This document shows positions 11,935 through 23,214 of a stretch of DNA of 64,000 bases, piece by piece. The DNA is taken from assembly GCF_019320115.1 (NCBI RefSeq), contig NC_089584.1, positions 75,144,791 through 75,208,790 of the forward strand, in the 5' to 3' direction. A program made the translations under genes and the position numbers. The notes under the pieces are model-generated. The model ran no database searches. It saw only the letters and a list, made by a program, of their open reading frames with translations, and had not been told where the DNA came from. Origin of the DNA: Miscanthus floridulus (taxonomy: Eukaryota; Streptophyta; Magnoliopsida; Poales; Poaceae). Each line of letters starts with the position of its first letter. Positions within the stretch are counted from its first letter, which is position 1.

Positions 11935-14900
11935 TCAGTCTTTCTAGAGTTTGAGCATAGCTCGCAGCAGTGCATTAGTTTCTTCAAACTTGCTATTCAT
12001 CCCCTTCACTTCCTCTTGGGTCTGCCACAACAAAACTTGGTTTTCTTCAAGAGCTTGCTGCTGAGCTTGAAGCTGTGCTTGTAGCTCTTCCTGCTTCCTA
12101 GCAGCTTCCTCTCTTTCTGCTTCTATTGTTGCTTGAAACTAAGCCTGTAGGTAGGCCTCGGTAGCTGTCGATGTGAACGCTGCAGCCTTTGACCCTCGAG
12201 TGACACCAATGTTTGGAAGGAAGGTGGATGAATGGCTAACCTAGCTGAGACTATCAGCAACAATCTTGGAGGGAGACTTATGTTCTTGTGCTTCTTCTAG
12301 TTCTTTTCCCTTCTCTGCAACCATATGTTCCTACATAGAATGAATTTAGTTAGTAACAAGGCCATACATCATTGTTCAATGAGTCATTTCAACATGTACA
12401 ATTCAAGTATACAATCAGTATGTAACCTACATAGATCTCATCTGCAAGAGGAGTACGACCAGTTAGTGGACTGTTCATGCACTCCCCAAAGAACTCAACA
12501 GGATCTGGTTCCATGTTGTTATACTTAGGCCTCTATAGCCGGCAAAAAAGTAGGATTAAAATGATATCTTTGAAAGCCAAAAAGAGGGCTGGACAAGCAT
12601 GGGATATAAGTTACTCCATAAATTATTAATTTCCAAGACAACAGCAAGATGCCAAAATTACTGCTTCCAGAACAGAACATAGAATTATATGCCTCCATTG
12701 AATTCAGTGCAACAATCTACAGAACATAGAATTATATGCCTCCAGCAGCCTACACAATCTACAGGCAGTAGCAACATGCACAGTCCATGCACCAGCAGCC
12801 TTCTATGCAGCAAACTCAGCCAACACAACAGCCCAACATTCCTTTGCAACAGCAGCCACAACAATTAATGGGCCAGCAGTCAAATTTACAGCAAAATCAG
12901 TTAATGAATCAACAGAGTGGTGCTTTAGAGATGCAACAGCAACAAAGGCTACCAGTTCAGTCAAATAATCTTTTGAATATGCAGCAAACACAGCAGTTGA
13001 TGAACTAGCAATATGTATCAAAGCAACCTAGATAGAGATCAAGAACTATAACACTGATAAGATGCATGAATGCATCAATGCAACCTGTACATCAGGCAAT
13101 CAGGTTTGTCTCCAAACATTTCACATTTCAGTGGCACACAGCTCCATACAATTGGAATACACAGACAGGTAGTCTACTTACCAGGCTATATCGATGAGCA
13201 ATATAGGACCTAGATCCAGTCCTTTGGTGAAGCTGCACATTGGCTCGATTTCTTTTATTCTTAGAAATTTTTTCCTGCACCACAAATGCAACAGAGAGGT
13301 TTCATTCACATGTACAATCTGAATTGCATATTAATTAAGTAACCAGATAGTGAAGAGGCATGGACCTGATTATCTAGGTCATACCAGTACTCAACCAACT
13401 TGGTCCAATCCTCTTTCTTCATTTTTCCTGGAGGATCTCTGACCAGTAGCTGTTCTTTTGTTAGTGAGCTATCATAGTACTTCCTTTTAAGGTGATACCT
13501 CTGCTGCCATAGTCCCTTCTTGATGATATTAGTGCATGCAGCTTTGCTTGGTCCCTCATTCTTAACATCCACATCCAACCGTGACTACAGCCACACAATT
13601 GAAATATTAGACATTGCACTTGGGAGTACAGTAAAGCATGGAAACTTAGGAAGAATGAAATAACTAACTCACCGCCACTGCAGTTAGCACTGTTGATACT
13701 TCTTCTTTTGCCTCTTTAGTATCATAATCTTTCCAAGAAGTGTAGATAGGCAGGCTGTCTCTAAGGGCCACACCACATTCTGATGCCAGCTTTGCAGCCT
13801 GAAGTGGGACCTCGGGTCTTTTCTTCCCTTTAGGCACCTCTATGGCGAGCTTGTTTCCTCTATTAATGTACTTCTCTATGCCATAACCCATGGTCTTGTT
13901 GCGAACATTCTTTTTTGGAGCTGGATTAACAAAAAAATAATATAAATGTGTTATTATAGCTGTTGCAATTGTAGATATTGAAATTCAGGAAATAGTGCTT
14001 TGAAACCCATGGTTTACCTGCAACAGACTGATCGACCATATCTCCTTGACATGTAGGTTCCTGTGAATTACCAGCATTAACCATCTCATTGACATCATTG
14101 CTTTGTCTAGAGCTTTGGCCACCCAGAGAGTTGTCAGTTGGAATTGGTTGGGTAACACTCTGTGTGGGAGTAGGCAGTGATTGGGATCCAGGTGTGGATA
14201 TGGCTGCACTAGGTGGAGTGAAGCTGCCAGGACTAGGCTCTATGTTTGGGCTAGGAGAAGAGTTGGCTGGAGTGGCCCTATTCAGCTGAGGAGTACTAGG
14301 CAGTGGGTTGGTAGTTTCTGTTGTGGTGTGGCTAGTGCTTGTATTGATACCGCATTGCATCTGGCTGGTACTAGAAATGGCCTTATGAATAGCTTTGATT
14401 TTTGAAGCTTTCCTACTAGCCATGCTTGTTCTAGTTGGCCTAGGTGGTGGATGGCGTGCATAACGGTTTGCCCCTAGTGACAACATTGCAGCCATACCCC
14501 TAGTCAATCTTGTTGGCGTTTGTGGTGGCTGTTGGCTGGCAGCTAGCATTGCCTTCTTGTTGGTAGGGCGAGTGCCTAGAACCATATTTCCTTCCTGGCA
14601 AGAGAAACAAGCATCATCATTAGTACTGACCTTAGTAGAAAACATGAAATAAGTACAATGTGCTATTACTCAATGAAGCTTCAACTTGGCCTATGAATCC
14701 ATCTCACCTTAGAAGTCACCTCAGCTATGAGGTCATGATCATCATCATCAGTGTTAGATTGTTTATCATTGTTAACAGTTGGATCATAATCAATATCAGA
14801 TTCAGGGTTTTCAGATTCTAGGATGTTTGCTTTGCCCTTTTTCCCCCCTTTTGAGCAAGCATCCCTAAGATTCAATGCTAAGACTTGAATACCCATAGAC

Positions 14901-14966
14901 AAAAAAAACTTTGCGGTTTTGCTTAACCTGCTCGTCCCTTTCCAGCTCATAGTTTGTTTTTTCCAT
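11935..14966 (-). pseudogene. CACTA element A ORF1 (Transposase_24 type)
   Basis: This multi-exon minus gene is homologous to the ORF1 of element E. The start ATG is at 14964-14966, followed by an early frameshift relative to E. Exons read: an acidic N-terminus (about 14681-14950); a long Pro/Thr/Ser-rich region (about 14020-14645) with a TPTRLTRGMAAM repeat-like motif; a KNVRNKTMGYGIEKYINRGN block and LPIYTSWKDYD (13664-13920); a KKEDWTKLVEYWYD block (13360-13580); the family signature SKNKRNRANVQLHQRTGSRS (about 13180-13275); a short exon near 12440-12530; and a C-terminal Q/E-rich coiled coil (11947-12330). An intron between the last two blocks (about 12535-13180) holds the glutamine-rich fragment described separately. 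In-frame TAGs occur in the DSLS-xVSHSS segment (also in E) and at 11944-11946, where E has CAG. The class is thought to help TNP2 by binding element ends. Confidence 0.65.
12672..13015 (+). pseudogene. Captured Gln-rich host gene fragment (Mediator MED15-like)
   Basis: On plus, antisense to ORF1 and inside its intron, a 73-codon open frame (12787-13008) reads SMQQTQPTQQPNIPLQQQPQ, then QLMGQQSNLQQNQLMNQQ and LPVQSNNLLNMQQTQQLMN. This wording resembles the glutamine-rich middle of plant Mediator subunit 15 proteins; that identity is from memory and unsearched. Element E has an intron at the same place without it: the two elements match up to GCCTCCAG and again from GCAACCTAGATAG, and between these points A carries the Q-rich piece while E carries unrelated AT-rich spacer. 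A 26-bp direct repeat (12672-12697 and 12719-12744) marks the left junction. No splice sites or stop-free continuation into a larger protein were found. It is therefore a captured fragment, not a gene. Confidence 0.55.
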
Positions 14967-15384
14967 TTCCTCTAATAGTTATTATGATGAAACGTAGGAA
15001 GTGTAGAAACTGGATTCAGTTTCTATGGAAAAAGTTAGAGAATGTCAAAAACCCAGGTGAAAGAGAAACAAAAATACTAATAGTGAAAGAAAAGCATTAC
15101 TGCACACAAGCATAAGGTAATGTTCATGATAAAGATAAATATATGCCACTTAGCAAGGAACTAATGTGGTTCATGATCAAACATAAGGTAACCATGTGAT
15201 AATGTAATTTAGTTAACATTTTCAACCTGACAGCATAAACTAACTAAGAACAACTTACACTAAGAGAGATGGGGGAAGGGCGGCTCCGGCGTTGACATGA
15301 CCGGGGGAAGGGTGACCGACGACAGTGTGTCGGTGCCTCCGAGCCCTGTTAGATCAGTGGCGCTGGGATGGGAGGCTATGGCTT

Positions 15385-15575
15385 TCAGGGACGACGTTGT
15401 GGTGGGATGGGCATAGGCCGGCCCCAGCGGAGGTGTGGTGGTGGGATGGGTGAGTCCAGCCCCGGTGGAGGTGTGGTGGCGGGATGGGTGAGTCTGGCCC
15501 CGACGGAGGTGTGGTGGTGGGATGGGCGCGTCCGGTCCCGGCGGAGGTGTGGTGGCGGGATGCGCGGGGTTGTGG
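15385..15575. repeat. 39-bp GC-rich minisatellite, about 5 copies (element A centre)
   Basis: The unit is built on GGAGGTGTGGTGGCGGGATG followed by GG(T/C)G(A/C)GTC(C/T)GGCCCCG. Since 39 is divisible by three and contains no stops, all frames appear open on both strands. The same minisatellite is longer in element E. It lies upstream of the start of ORF1. Confidence 0.75.
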
Positions 15576-15886
15576 CGGCACTAGGTGGAGGGGAGGCGGG
15601 ATGAGGGCATGGCGTGGAGGGCGGCGGGAGGGTTTGGTCCGAGCGGATAAGGTTTCGGCCGAGCGGGGATTTGGGGTTGGAGAGCGGGATCTAGGTGGGG
15701 CCCAGAAGTCGGTGACCAAAGCAGCGTGGGACTTCAGCAGATGTTGGTGCCAAATTTTTGGTCTGCCTCGTGGGTCCGGGTTGTCATTGACCTTAATAGT
15801 AGTACTATGATCTGCTTTGAAATTTAGGGCTAATAAATGATAGAAAATGGAAAAGGTTTCATAAACAAAGTTGTGTAAAGCAATGA

Positions 15887-16240
15887 GATCTTCACTCTAT
15901 ATTAAGATCATTTTTTCATTTGACTTTGTTTGGATACTTTGAAACTTGAATTTGAAAATATTTGAACTAGGACCAAAATTTAGGGGTACAAAATTTGTTC
16001 AAATGAAAAGGTCATGAACATGAAGATTTCTCAACTCATCAAGATCTTCACTCTATATTAAGATCATTTTTTCATTTGACTTGGTTTGGATACTTTGAAA
16101 CTTGAATTTGAAAATATTGGAACTAGGACCAAAATTTAGGGGTGCAAAATTTGTCCAAATGAATAAGTCATGAACATGAAGAATTCTCAACTCATCGAGA
16201 TCTTCATTCTTTGTTAAGACCATTTTTTCATTTGACAAAG
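15887..16240. repeat. 156-bp tandem repeat, two full and one partial copy
   Basis: GATCTTCACTCTATATTAAG starts at 15887 and 16043, and a diverged third start lies at 16199. The repeat covers the conserved central non-coding block that element E has as one copy plus a partial one (about 31150-31350). Confidence 0.75.
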
Positions 16241-16244
16241 TTAT

Positions 16245-16340
16245 ACAAACCTTGTTCACAAATTGTATGTATCACTCTCATAGTTCCATGAACTATGAGA
16301 ATGATCTATAAAATTTGTGAACAAGGTTTAGATAACTTCA
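16245..16340. repeat. Central hairpin of element A
   Basis: AAACCTTGTTCACAAATT ... CTCTCATAGTT is followed after a 5-base loop by AACTATGAGAATGA ... AATTTGTGAACAAGGTTT. The arms are about 40 bp long. Element E keeps a related hairpin at about 31367-31440. Confidence 0.7.
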
Positions 16341-16639
16341 TCAGATGAAAAAATGATCCTAAAAAGGTTTGAAGATCTTGTTGAGTTGAGACACTTTCGT
16401 ATTCATGAGTTTTCATTTGAAAAAATTTGGCCCTTCAAATTTTAGTGAGAAATTAGCATTTTTTGAAAATTGAAATGATGAATTGTGCATACTCTGTCAA
16501 ATTATTAAATGACCTTAATGACCTACATGCATTGATAGAGCATGATTTTAGAAAATTTTAGAAAAAAATCATCAAATTTGGACTATGTATGAGGGAGATT
16601 AACAAGTTTGAACATTTTACCATGGATTAAAAAAAGAAA

Positions 16640-17252
16640 CACAATTCTATGATGAACTCATGTCCAGAATGGCTTAGTACCATGCAGGGCCCACTTGTCA
16701 TTGAAACAACCTGCTTGGCCCCACTTGTCATTAGGGCCCACTTGTCATTCAAACAACCAGCATTTCTTTCTTGTTGTAAACTGAAGAACAGCAAGTCTTG
16801 CCACTGGCCACCCACTCTGCCTTGAGTTGGCGCTCTGGCCGGCCCCATCGCTGATGACCCAAGCTTGCTGCCTCGCAGTGACAGCACCCCCCCCCACCCC
16901 CGACCCCTCCCCGACAACCAGCCTCCCATCCACCCAAGCTGCAGGGCACCCCTAGTGGGGCCTCGATGGCCCCAGGGTTGGCTCGCCAACCGGGCCACCA
17001 AGGTGGTGCCTCGACGGGCACCCCTGGTGGGGCCTCAGCGGACTTCTTTGCCGGCCTCCCTAGAGTGGTGGCTCACCGGCCACCAGGCAGCAGGTTCACC
17101 GGGCAACCTGCCTCTTGGGGCGCTAGAAGGTGAGTTTTTCCCCCTTTTTAAACTTTGCACAAGCTGATAGAACCTCGATTTGCACAAGCTTTAGGTTGTA
17201 ACAAGGTGATGGATTTGTAACATTGTAGCACTAAAATTTATCCAAGTAGTAG
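16640..17252 (+). other. GC-rich leader exon upstream of TNP2 in element A
   Basis: The Pro/Ala-rich open frame at 16865-17167 is probably leader, not protein. It ends near a good splice donor (GCTAGAAG|GTGAG) about 110 bp before the TNP2 ATG at 17253. Element E has the same arrangement (TTGTACAAG|GTGAGC before 32360). Confidence 0.4.
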
Positions 17253-17780
17253 ATGGACAGAAGCTGGATTTATAAGAGCTTACCATTTGATCCGGTCTAT
17301 ATTGCTGGTGTTGACCAATTTATGCAACATGTGAGAAGTAGATTTCGTGCAGATGACAAAATCAAGTGCCCATGCCATCAATGCCTGAACCGAAAAGAAA
17401 AAAGTCAAGCTGATGTAGAGGAGGATGTCCACATCAATGGTTTTTGTAGGTGGTATACAAGTTGGATTCACCATGGAGAGGTAGATGGTGAAATACAAGA
17501 TGAAAATGACTAGCCCCCCCTTGATGAAGATTTGTTATCGGATGAAAATGACCAGCTACATGATGAAAATGAGCAGCCCCCCTTCATGATGAAGGACTAG
17601 CGCAAGATGTCATAGAAGATAGTGAACGAGAAGTTGCGGGGTTGGTTCAAGATTTGCACACCGCAGCAAGCCATGGCTTCGGTGGTAATTTATATAAACA
17701 AATCCTAGAGGAGGCAAAGCGTGAGCTTTATCCAGGTTGCACCGAGGAGTCTAGGCTAAGTTTCATTATTGAACAAAAAT
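17253..17780 (+). pseudogene. TNP2 transposase, N-terminal fragment (element A)
   Basis: The frame opens with MDRSWIYKSLPFDPVYIAGV and holds the transposase-associated zinc-binding pattern (KCPCHQCLNRKEKS ... INGFCRWYTSWIHHGE) that begins TNP2 proteins of CACTA elements. After 17513 it decays, but the homology to E runs on through ASHGF, YPGCTEES to about 17780. There the sequence jumps to the 3' end of the element, leaving no core transposase domain. The deletion removes what corresponds to about 32870-36300 of element E. Confidence 0.75.
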
Positions 17781-18125
17781 AGGGGATAATGACAATGGTC
17801 AACCGATAGGGGTAAGGTCCACCTGCAGGGTTATATTGACGCTTCAAACGGTCATTTTTTAATGTGATGCCGCCAGATCATCACACAAAAACAGGTCACA
17901 GTGTTATATAAACAAAACCGATGACGGGCCCCCGGTGTGGGACATTTTGTGATGAAACTGCGTACCTTTATGTGACACAATAAGGGGGGTCATCACAAAT
18001 AATTCTAGGGCTCATAAGTTTGTGACCACACAAAAAAAATCGTCACAAAAAGTGACATTATATGACAAAAACTATCCCCGTCATGAGCCATTTTGTCACA
18101 AAAAGTTAGATTTCTTGTAGTGTTA

Positions 18126-18317
18126 GAGTGAACGAAGTGAGAAATAAGCAATAAGAGGGTGGCAAGTTGGCTGTTGAGAGGCTAGGTCCCGGCTGAGGAC
18201 CATTTTATAGGGGCTAGCAGTCGTGGTATGTTTTTGTTTTTGAACTAAAGTTGTCGGGGTAGATGGAAGCAGTGCTCCTGTTGTGGTGGTTAGCGGGAGC
18301 ACTGTTGAACTGTGAGG
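18126..18317. other. Leader region of the interrupted element D gene
   Basis: This stretch has no open frame. Without element A it would lie directly upstream (on minus) of the exon at 10640-10960, so it may hold that gene's promoter or leader. Confidence 0.3.
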
Positions 18318-18445
18318 AGCATCTAGACATCACTGTCGGTTTTAGTGTAAAAACCGACAATGAAGGTTGCCTTCTGTGCCGGTTCTGTGAACCGACAGTG
18401 ACAGCTTCTATCACTGTTGGTTTTTAAACCAAAATTGACAATGAT
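18318..18445. repeat. CACTA-type subterminal palindromic repeats
   Basis: ACATCACTGTCGGTTTTAGT, then AAAAACCGACAATGA, GTTCTGTGAACCGACAGTGA and ATCACTGTTGGTTTTTAAAC occur consecutively. Together with the repeats at 7740-7860, and with element A removed, they form an inverted pair around the gene at 8404-10960. Confidence 0.6.
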
Positions 18446-18494
18446 GGGCCCTGCCATGCTGACACCAAGCAGCTGGGCTGCCTACCATCGCAGC

Positions 18495-18905
18495 CTTTTT
18501 ATAAAAATATAAAAAACAATTCTAAGCCTAGGATTCAAACCTAGATCTTAGGGTTCTTAGTTTGGAGACTTAACCACTGTGCTAGAATAGGGATTACATT
18601 AGAATTAGTTGTACGTTTTCTTTTATCCTATCGTAATGCACTATACTACATAATAAATGAAAAATAAAAAAAGTTTGGCCTGTCTAGGATTCGAGTGTAG
18701 GTTACGGGGTCGAGAGTGCGCGGCCTTAACCGCTGAGCTAGGATAGAGAGTTTGGTTAGATTGGTTTTATTTTTTCTTTTAACCCATCATAACGCACTGC
18801 TAAATAATAAATGCAAAATCAAAAAAATGGCCTGCCTAGGATTCGAGCATGGGTCTTGGAGTACAAAGTGTGCAGCCTTAACCGCTGAGATAGGATAGGG
18901 AGTTC
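18495..18905 (-). repeat. Tandem array of tRNA-like units, right copy (3 units, inverted)
   Basis: Three units on minus carry A-box-like sequences at 18569-18584, 18724-18740 and 18876-18892 (for example TAGCTCAGCGGTTAAGG read on minus) and B-box-like sequences at 18531, 18688 and 18839 (CTCGAATCC type). Unit spacing is 155 and 152 bp. Spacers share the T-rich tail and the AAAAGAAAA(C/T) run of the left array, so the two arrays are homologous and inverted. Confidence 0.65.
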
Positions 18906-19125
18906 AGTTAGTTTGCTTTTCTTTATTTATTTATTAAATAAAATAATGCAGATAGTTTATATTCTAAAATAACACAAAAATTTGTGTCTTGATTATTTAA
19001 TTCTATGATAATTAATTAATGGTCTATAATTATCAAATAATAGTGTTTGTGAACATCATCTCAATATTTGATTACATAGTCAATAATTAAATTATAGAGA
19101 TGCACACAAAATATAAATTAGATAT

Positions 19126-22100
19126 TTAGTGCGAAGTACTAATACAACATCTAAATAATGATTGCATAGTTAATAATAATCTAACTATCTTCCTCAGGTC
19201 CAACAACGAGGGCCTCATCGTGATCACGCCGGATGTAAGCAGGTTTGTCACCCTCTTCAAGGATAGGTAGGGGTATGTTCGCCCGAATGCAGGCATTTCC
19301 TGATAGCCCCTGTAGTATTCTTCGATCGTCACTCCATCAACACCGACAATCTTTCTTTTTTCTTCTAGCACTACTTTTAGCTTTGCTTTTGTCTTGTTGT
19401 CCTCTACATAGAAGATTTGCATAACGTCATTTCTGTATGTGGTCTTGGTGAGATCAACTATAGTGAACCCTTCTCTGTCGGTGGTGATTTCCTTGAGCTA
19501 GACCCACTGGTAGCGAAAAAGAGCTGTCTTCAACCAACCGTATTCTAGCTCCCATATCTCCCCTATGAAACCATAATACGTCACCTGCACGTTGCCATTT
19601 TCATCATGACCATTGAAACAAACGCCACTATTTTGGTATGTGCTCTTTCCATCTTGCTTTTTTGTGTAAAATCTAAATCCATTAATCTCATACCCTTGGT
19701 ACTTAAGCAATGTACTCGAAGGTCCCTTGGCTAAAATATCCAACTGATTACCCAATATTGTTCTAATCAAGCGGCATCGCAACCAGCTGATAAATTTCTC
19801 CTTATGTTTTTTTATCAAGCCAAGCCTATGACCTGCTTGGATACAAAGTTTGTAACGATTGCCTATGCTCATCAATGTATGGCACCACATCCTCTGCTTG
19901 CAGGAGAATAATTAACTATGCCTATCTAAAAGAAACATGGTCCTCTACTATGATAGATTTGTCTCCGATCGTTCCTTTGCCACCTAGTCTTCCCTCGTGA
20001 TGAGATTCTAGAACTTCGACCATATTGATGTACAGATAGTATGTGCAAAACTCAATGGCATTCTCCATTGACCATCCTTCAACCATGCCCCTTCTGGCCT
20101 AAATCTGTTCCTAACATACCTCCTGAAAATTTTCATCAACCTTTCGAAAGGAAACATCTGATGTAGGTACATTGGACCAAGGGCTCTAATTTGGTCAACA
20201 AGATGAACGAGCAGATGCACTGAGATATCAAAGTAAGTCGGCGGGAAATGCATCTCAAGTCTAACGAGAGTTTCGGATATGTCTCGCTATAGCTAGTCCA
20301 GCGTGGACACATAAATGACCTTTTTGAGATCGTGTTGAAGAACGAGCATAGCTTTATGATTTGGGCACCGACCTTTGGGGGGAGGATACCACATAGAGCA
20401 ATAGGGAGCAGCTAAGTCATAATGACATGACAGTCATGGGCCTTCATATAGCCATAGTTGAACTTGAGTTCTCTTATGTTCACTAGCCTCTTCGGGTTCG
20501 CACAATAGCTCGTCGGGACTTTGAGTTCATTGAAGAAAGAAATAAGCTCACGCTTTTCTTCCTTCTTCAAGGTCCATGATGCAACCAGAAGTTTAAACTG
20601 GCCATCCTTTAGTGCCATGGGATGCAGCTCCATCCTGATTCCCAGGTGTTGCATGTCCAAGCGTGTGGCTAGTGAATCCTTCAATGTCCCCCCGGTGTCC
20701 ATCAAGGTGTTAAGCGTGTTACCACACACATTTTTAGTAATATGCATGGGATCAAGACAATGGTGTACACTCAGTACTAGCCAGTAAGGTAGTTTCCAAA
20801 AAATCAATTTTTTCTTCCAGATGCTCCCATCAGGCGCTGCTACTGCATTATGCCCCTTCCCAAGGACAACCTCCATTTTTTGACTTCTCAAAGTATCGCA
20901 TGACTGTCTTGATATTTTGGAGGTAAGCATTTCTCAATAGTCCCATCAAAATTTTTCTGTTCCTGCGGTATGGGTGATCCTTAGGTAGGAACCTACGGTG
21001 TCCCATATAAACTATCTTTGAGTTCTTTGCCAAATGTACTGCATCGGTGTCGTCTAAGCACTGGATACATCTAGTATAGCCTTTTGTCTTCTCTCCGAAC
21101 AAGCAACCTTGACCAGATAGGTCGGTGATTATAGTGATAAGTACTACCTTGATCGTGACATATTCCTTTTTGTACTCGTCCCAAACATCCTCCACACCCT
21201 TTTCAAACATCTCCACTAGTTTATCGATCACTGGTTCTAGAAACACATCAATGTCATTCCCAGGTTGTCTTGACCCTTAGATCAGTAGTGGCATCTGGAT
21301 GTACGACCGCTTCATACAGAGCCAAGGTGGAAGGTTGTATATACAGAGTGTCACTAGCCAGGTGCTATGATTGCTTCTAACCTGGTCTAAAGGATTCATC
21401 CCATATGTGCTCAGACTAAACCAAAGGTGCCTTAACTCTCCACCGACATTCTTATAGAACACAGTATTGACTGTCCTCTAGTCCTTCCCATCGGCGGGGT
21501 GTCTCACCATTGTATCTTTCTTACACTCTTCGTCATGCCAGCGCAACAGCTTGGCTGACTTTGCACATGCAAACAGCCTATGCACCCGGAGAGCTATAGG
21601 AAAATACCAAACAACCTTCATGGGACCTCCTCTGGTCTTGATACCCTCATCTAATGGCCCTTCCTTATACTGTAGAGCTTCACACTTGGGGCACGCATCC
21701 AAGTCTTTGTATTCATCTCCACAGTATAATATGCAATCATTGAAACACACGTGGATTTTTTAACCTCGAGGCTGATGGGGCAGATCATTTGCTTGGTCAG
21801 GTATGTCTTTTTTGGCAACTTATTTTTTTTCTAGGAGCATTTTCCTTATTATACCTAACAACTAATCAAAGCATTTATCACTTAATCCGTTTATCGATTT
21901 GAACTCTAATAGCATGATGTCGGCTTCCAATTTGCTCATTGGATAATTCTTATACAATGGTGTTTTGCCATCTTGTCTCATTTTCGCTAGCTTTTTTAGC
22001 TGTCTTTCACTAAGACATTCGGTCTCTACATTACATAGCAGCTGAGAAATGCCATCATTATCCTCGGTGTCGTCAGCTAGCATGTTCCTAAACACATCAT

Positions 22101-22440
22101 TAACTGTGGCCATAGGTTCCGTGTTGACACCGGGTTCTCGTCAACATCGTGGATGGCTATGTTAGGCATGGTCACATCATCATCATTTTCCTACGGAACA
22201 TTCACACCAACCTCGTGATGCATAGTCCATATCGTATAGTTTGGCATGAACCCCCTGGTAATCAAGTGCATTCGTACAGACTCAATTTGATCCCATTTCC
22301 TTTGATTCATGCAATCTTTGCATTGGCAAAAGACAGGGTTCCTATTCCTAGCATGGGCTTTGGCATTGGTGATAAACTGGCTGACACCATGTATGTACCG
22401 CTTGTCTATTTGAGATAAATGCATCCACTCTCGATCTATC
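19126..22440 (-). pseudogene. TNP2-type CACTA transposase, decayed (element B)
   Basis: Minus-strand frames run from about 22440 to 19126. Blocks in order: Transpos_assoc zinc pattern (FCQCKDCMNQRKWDQIES ... TRGFMPNYTIWTMHHE, 22191-22424); an acidic linker (21862-22113); the Transposase_21 core starting CFNDCILYCGDEYKDLDACP ... RHPADGKD (21478-21750), then HLWFSLSTYGMNPLDQVRS, GYTRCIQCLDDTDAVHL ... HRRFLPKDHPYRRNR (20848-21246), and LDPMHITKNVCGNTLNTLMD with YGYMKAHDCHVIMT (20412-20930); FPPTYFDISVHLLVHLVDQI and the MFPFERLMKIFRRYVRNRFR block (20008-20253); and the C-terminal DUF4216-like region (19126-19890). Every family landmark is present but at least six stops or frameshifts separate the pieces, so it cannot encode a transposase. 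The 5' side points to the terminus at 23491. Confidence 0.8.
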
Positions 22441-23214
22441 TCTGCACAAAAAATATTGAGACAGTAATTACAGAGAATTTAATAAGAAGTCAAGCTTCAT
22501 AACAACAATAGTAGCTCAAAAGTACCATTTATTCAACACTTATTTAATTTAGTCACCCTATTTTTGAAAAATATTATTGTACATTAATTATTGGAAAATT
22601 CAAATTGGTAGCCCCAGCCATATAAATTAAAAATCATAGCCCCATAAAAAACAATTATTGCACAGTAATAAAGAACAATTATTCTACTCGATGCCACATA
22701 AAAATGGAGGCATTGGAGACATGACCATGAACAACAATATAGCTCCAAACAATGTGTTGGTAGGTGACACAAATTGTAAAAGAATCTACTCTACTCTTAT
22801 TAAGAACTAATTATAGCATCACATACTAACAATGATCTTGACCACCATGTAATTAGCTAGGATTTTAAATGTGTTCAAAGACACCAACCTTTTAGATGAT
22901 GGATTCACAACAATTTGCTTGCAAGCCTTGCACAAAGTCTAATTGAAAAAGTGCTCTCTAGAATAGTGAAAGAACTAGAATGAGAATCAAGCAATGTAGC
23001 CATCAAAACAACACTAATTAAGCAACAAAATCAAAAGAGTGGATGGTTGTTACTAACCTTAAAGTAAAAAGATCAAGCCATTCTTCCAAATCCAAGAGCT
23101 AGCTTCAAGGAGAAGAGCAGCCGTAATAATGGAGGGAGCGGCCCAAACACACGCCTCTATGCTCAGGATGGAAGAGAGGAGGAAGGAGAGGACGATGCTA
23201 GTTTTTTGTACTGC
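22441..23214. other. Leader and intronic region of the element B TNP2 gene
   Basis: The stretch is AT-rich and without coding signal. It separates the TNP2 start from the subterminal repeats. Confidence 0.35.

Larger units (their letters stand above)
10979..18122. mobile_element. CACTA element A, internally deleted, TSD TTA
   Basis: The left end is CACTACAAGATTTGTGGG at 10979 and the right end is the inverse, ...TTTCTTGTAGTG, at 18122. A 3-bp target duplication TTA flanks both sides (10976-10978 and 18123-18125). Subterminal regions are rich in CGTCACAAAATG and CGTCATATAA type repeats. The element is 7144 bp long. It holds ORF1 on minus (11935-14966), a central GC-rich minisatellite and hairpin, and only the 5' part of TNP2 on plus (17253-17780). 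Compared with element E it lacks about 3 kb of TNP2, so it is non-autonomous. It sits inside the older CACTA-like region marked by TCACTGTCGGTTT repeats. Confidence 0.9.

Noticed and set aside
7177..18892. Functional tRNA genes
   Set aside because: The units have A- and B-box-like sequences but no convincing acceptor stem or anticodon arm, and they are tandem at 160 bp with AT-rich spacers. They are tRNA-like repeats.
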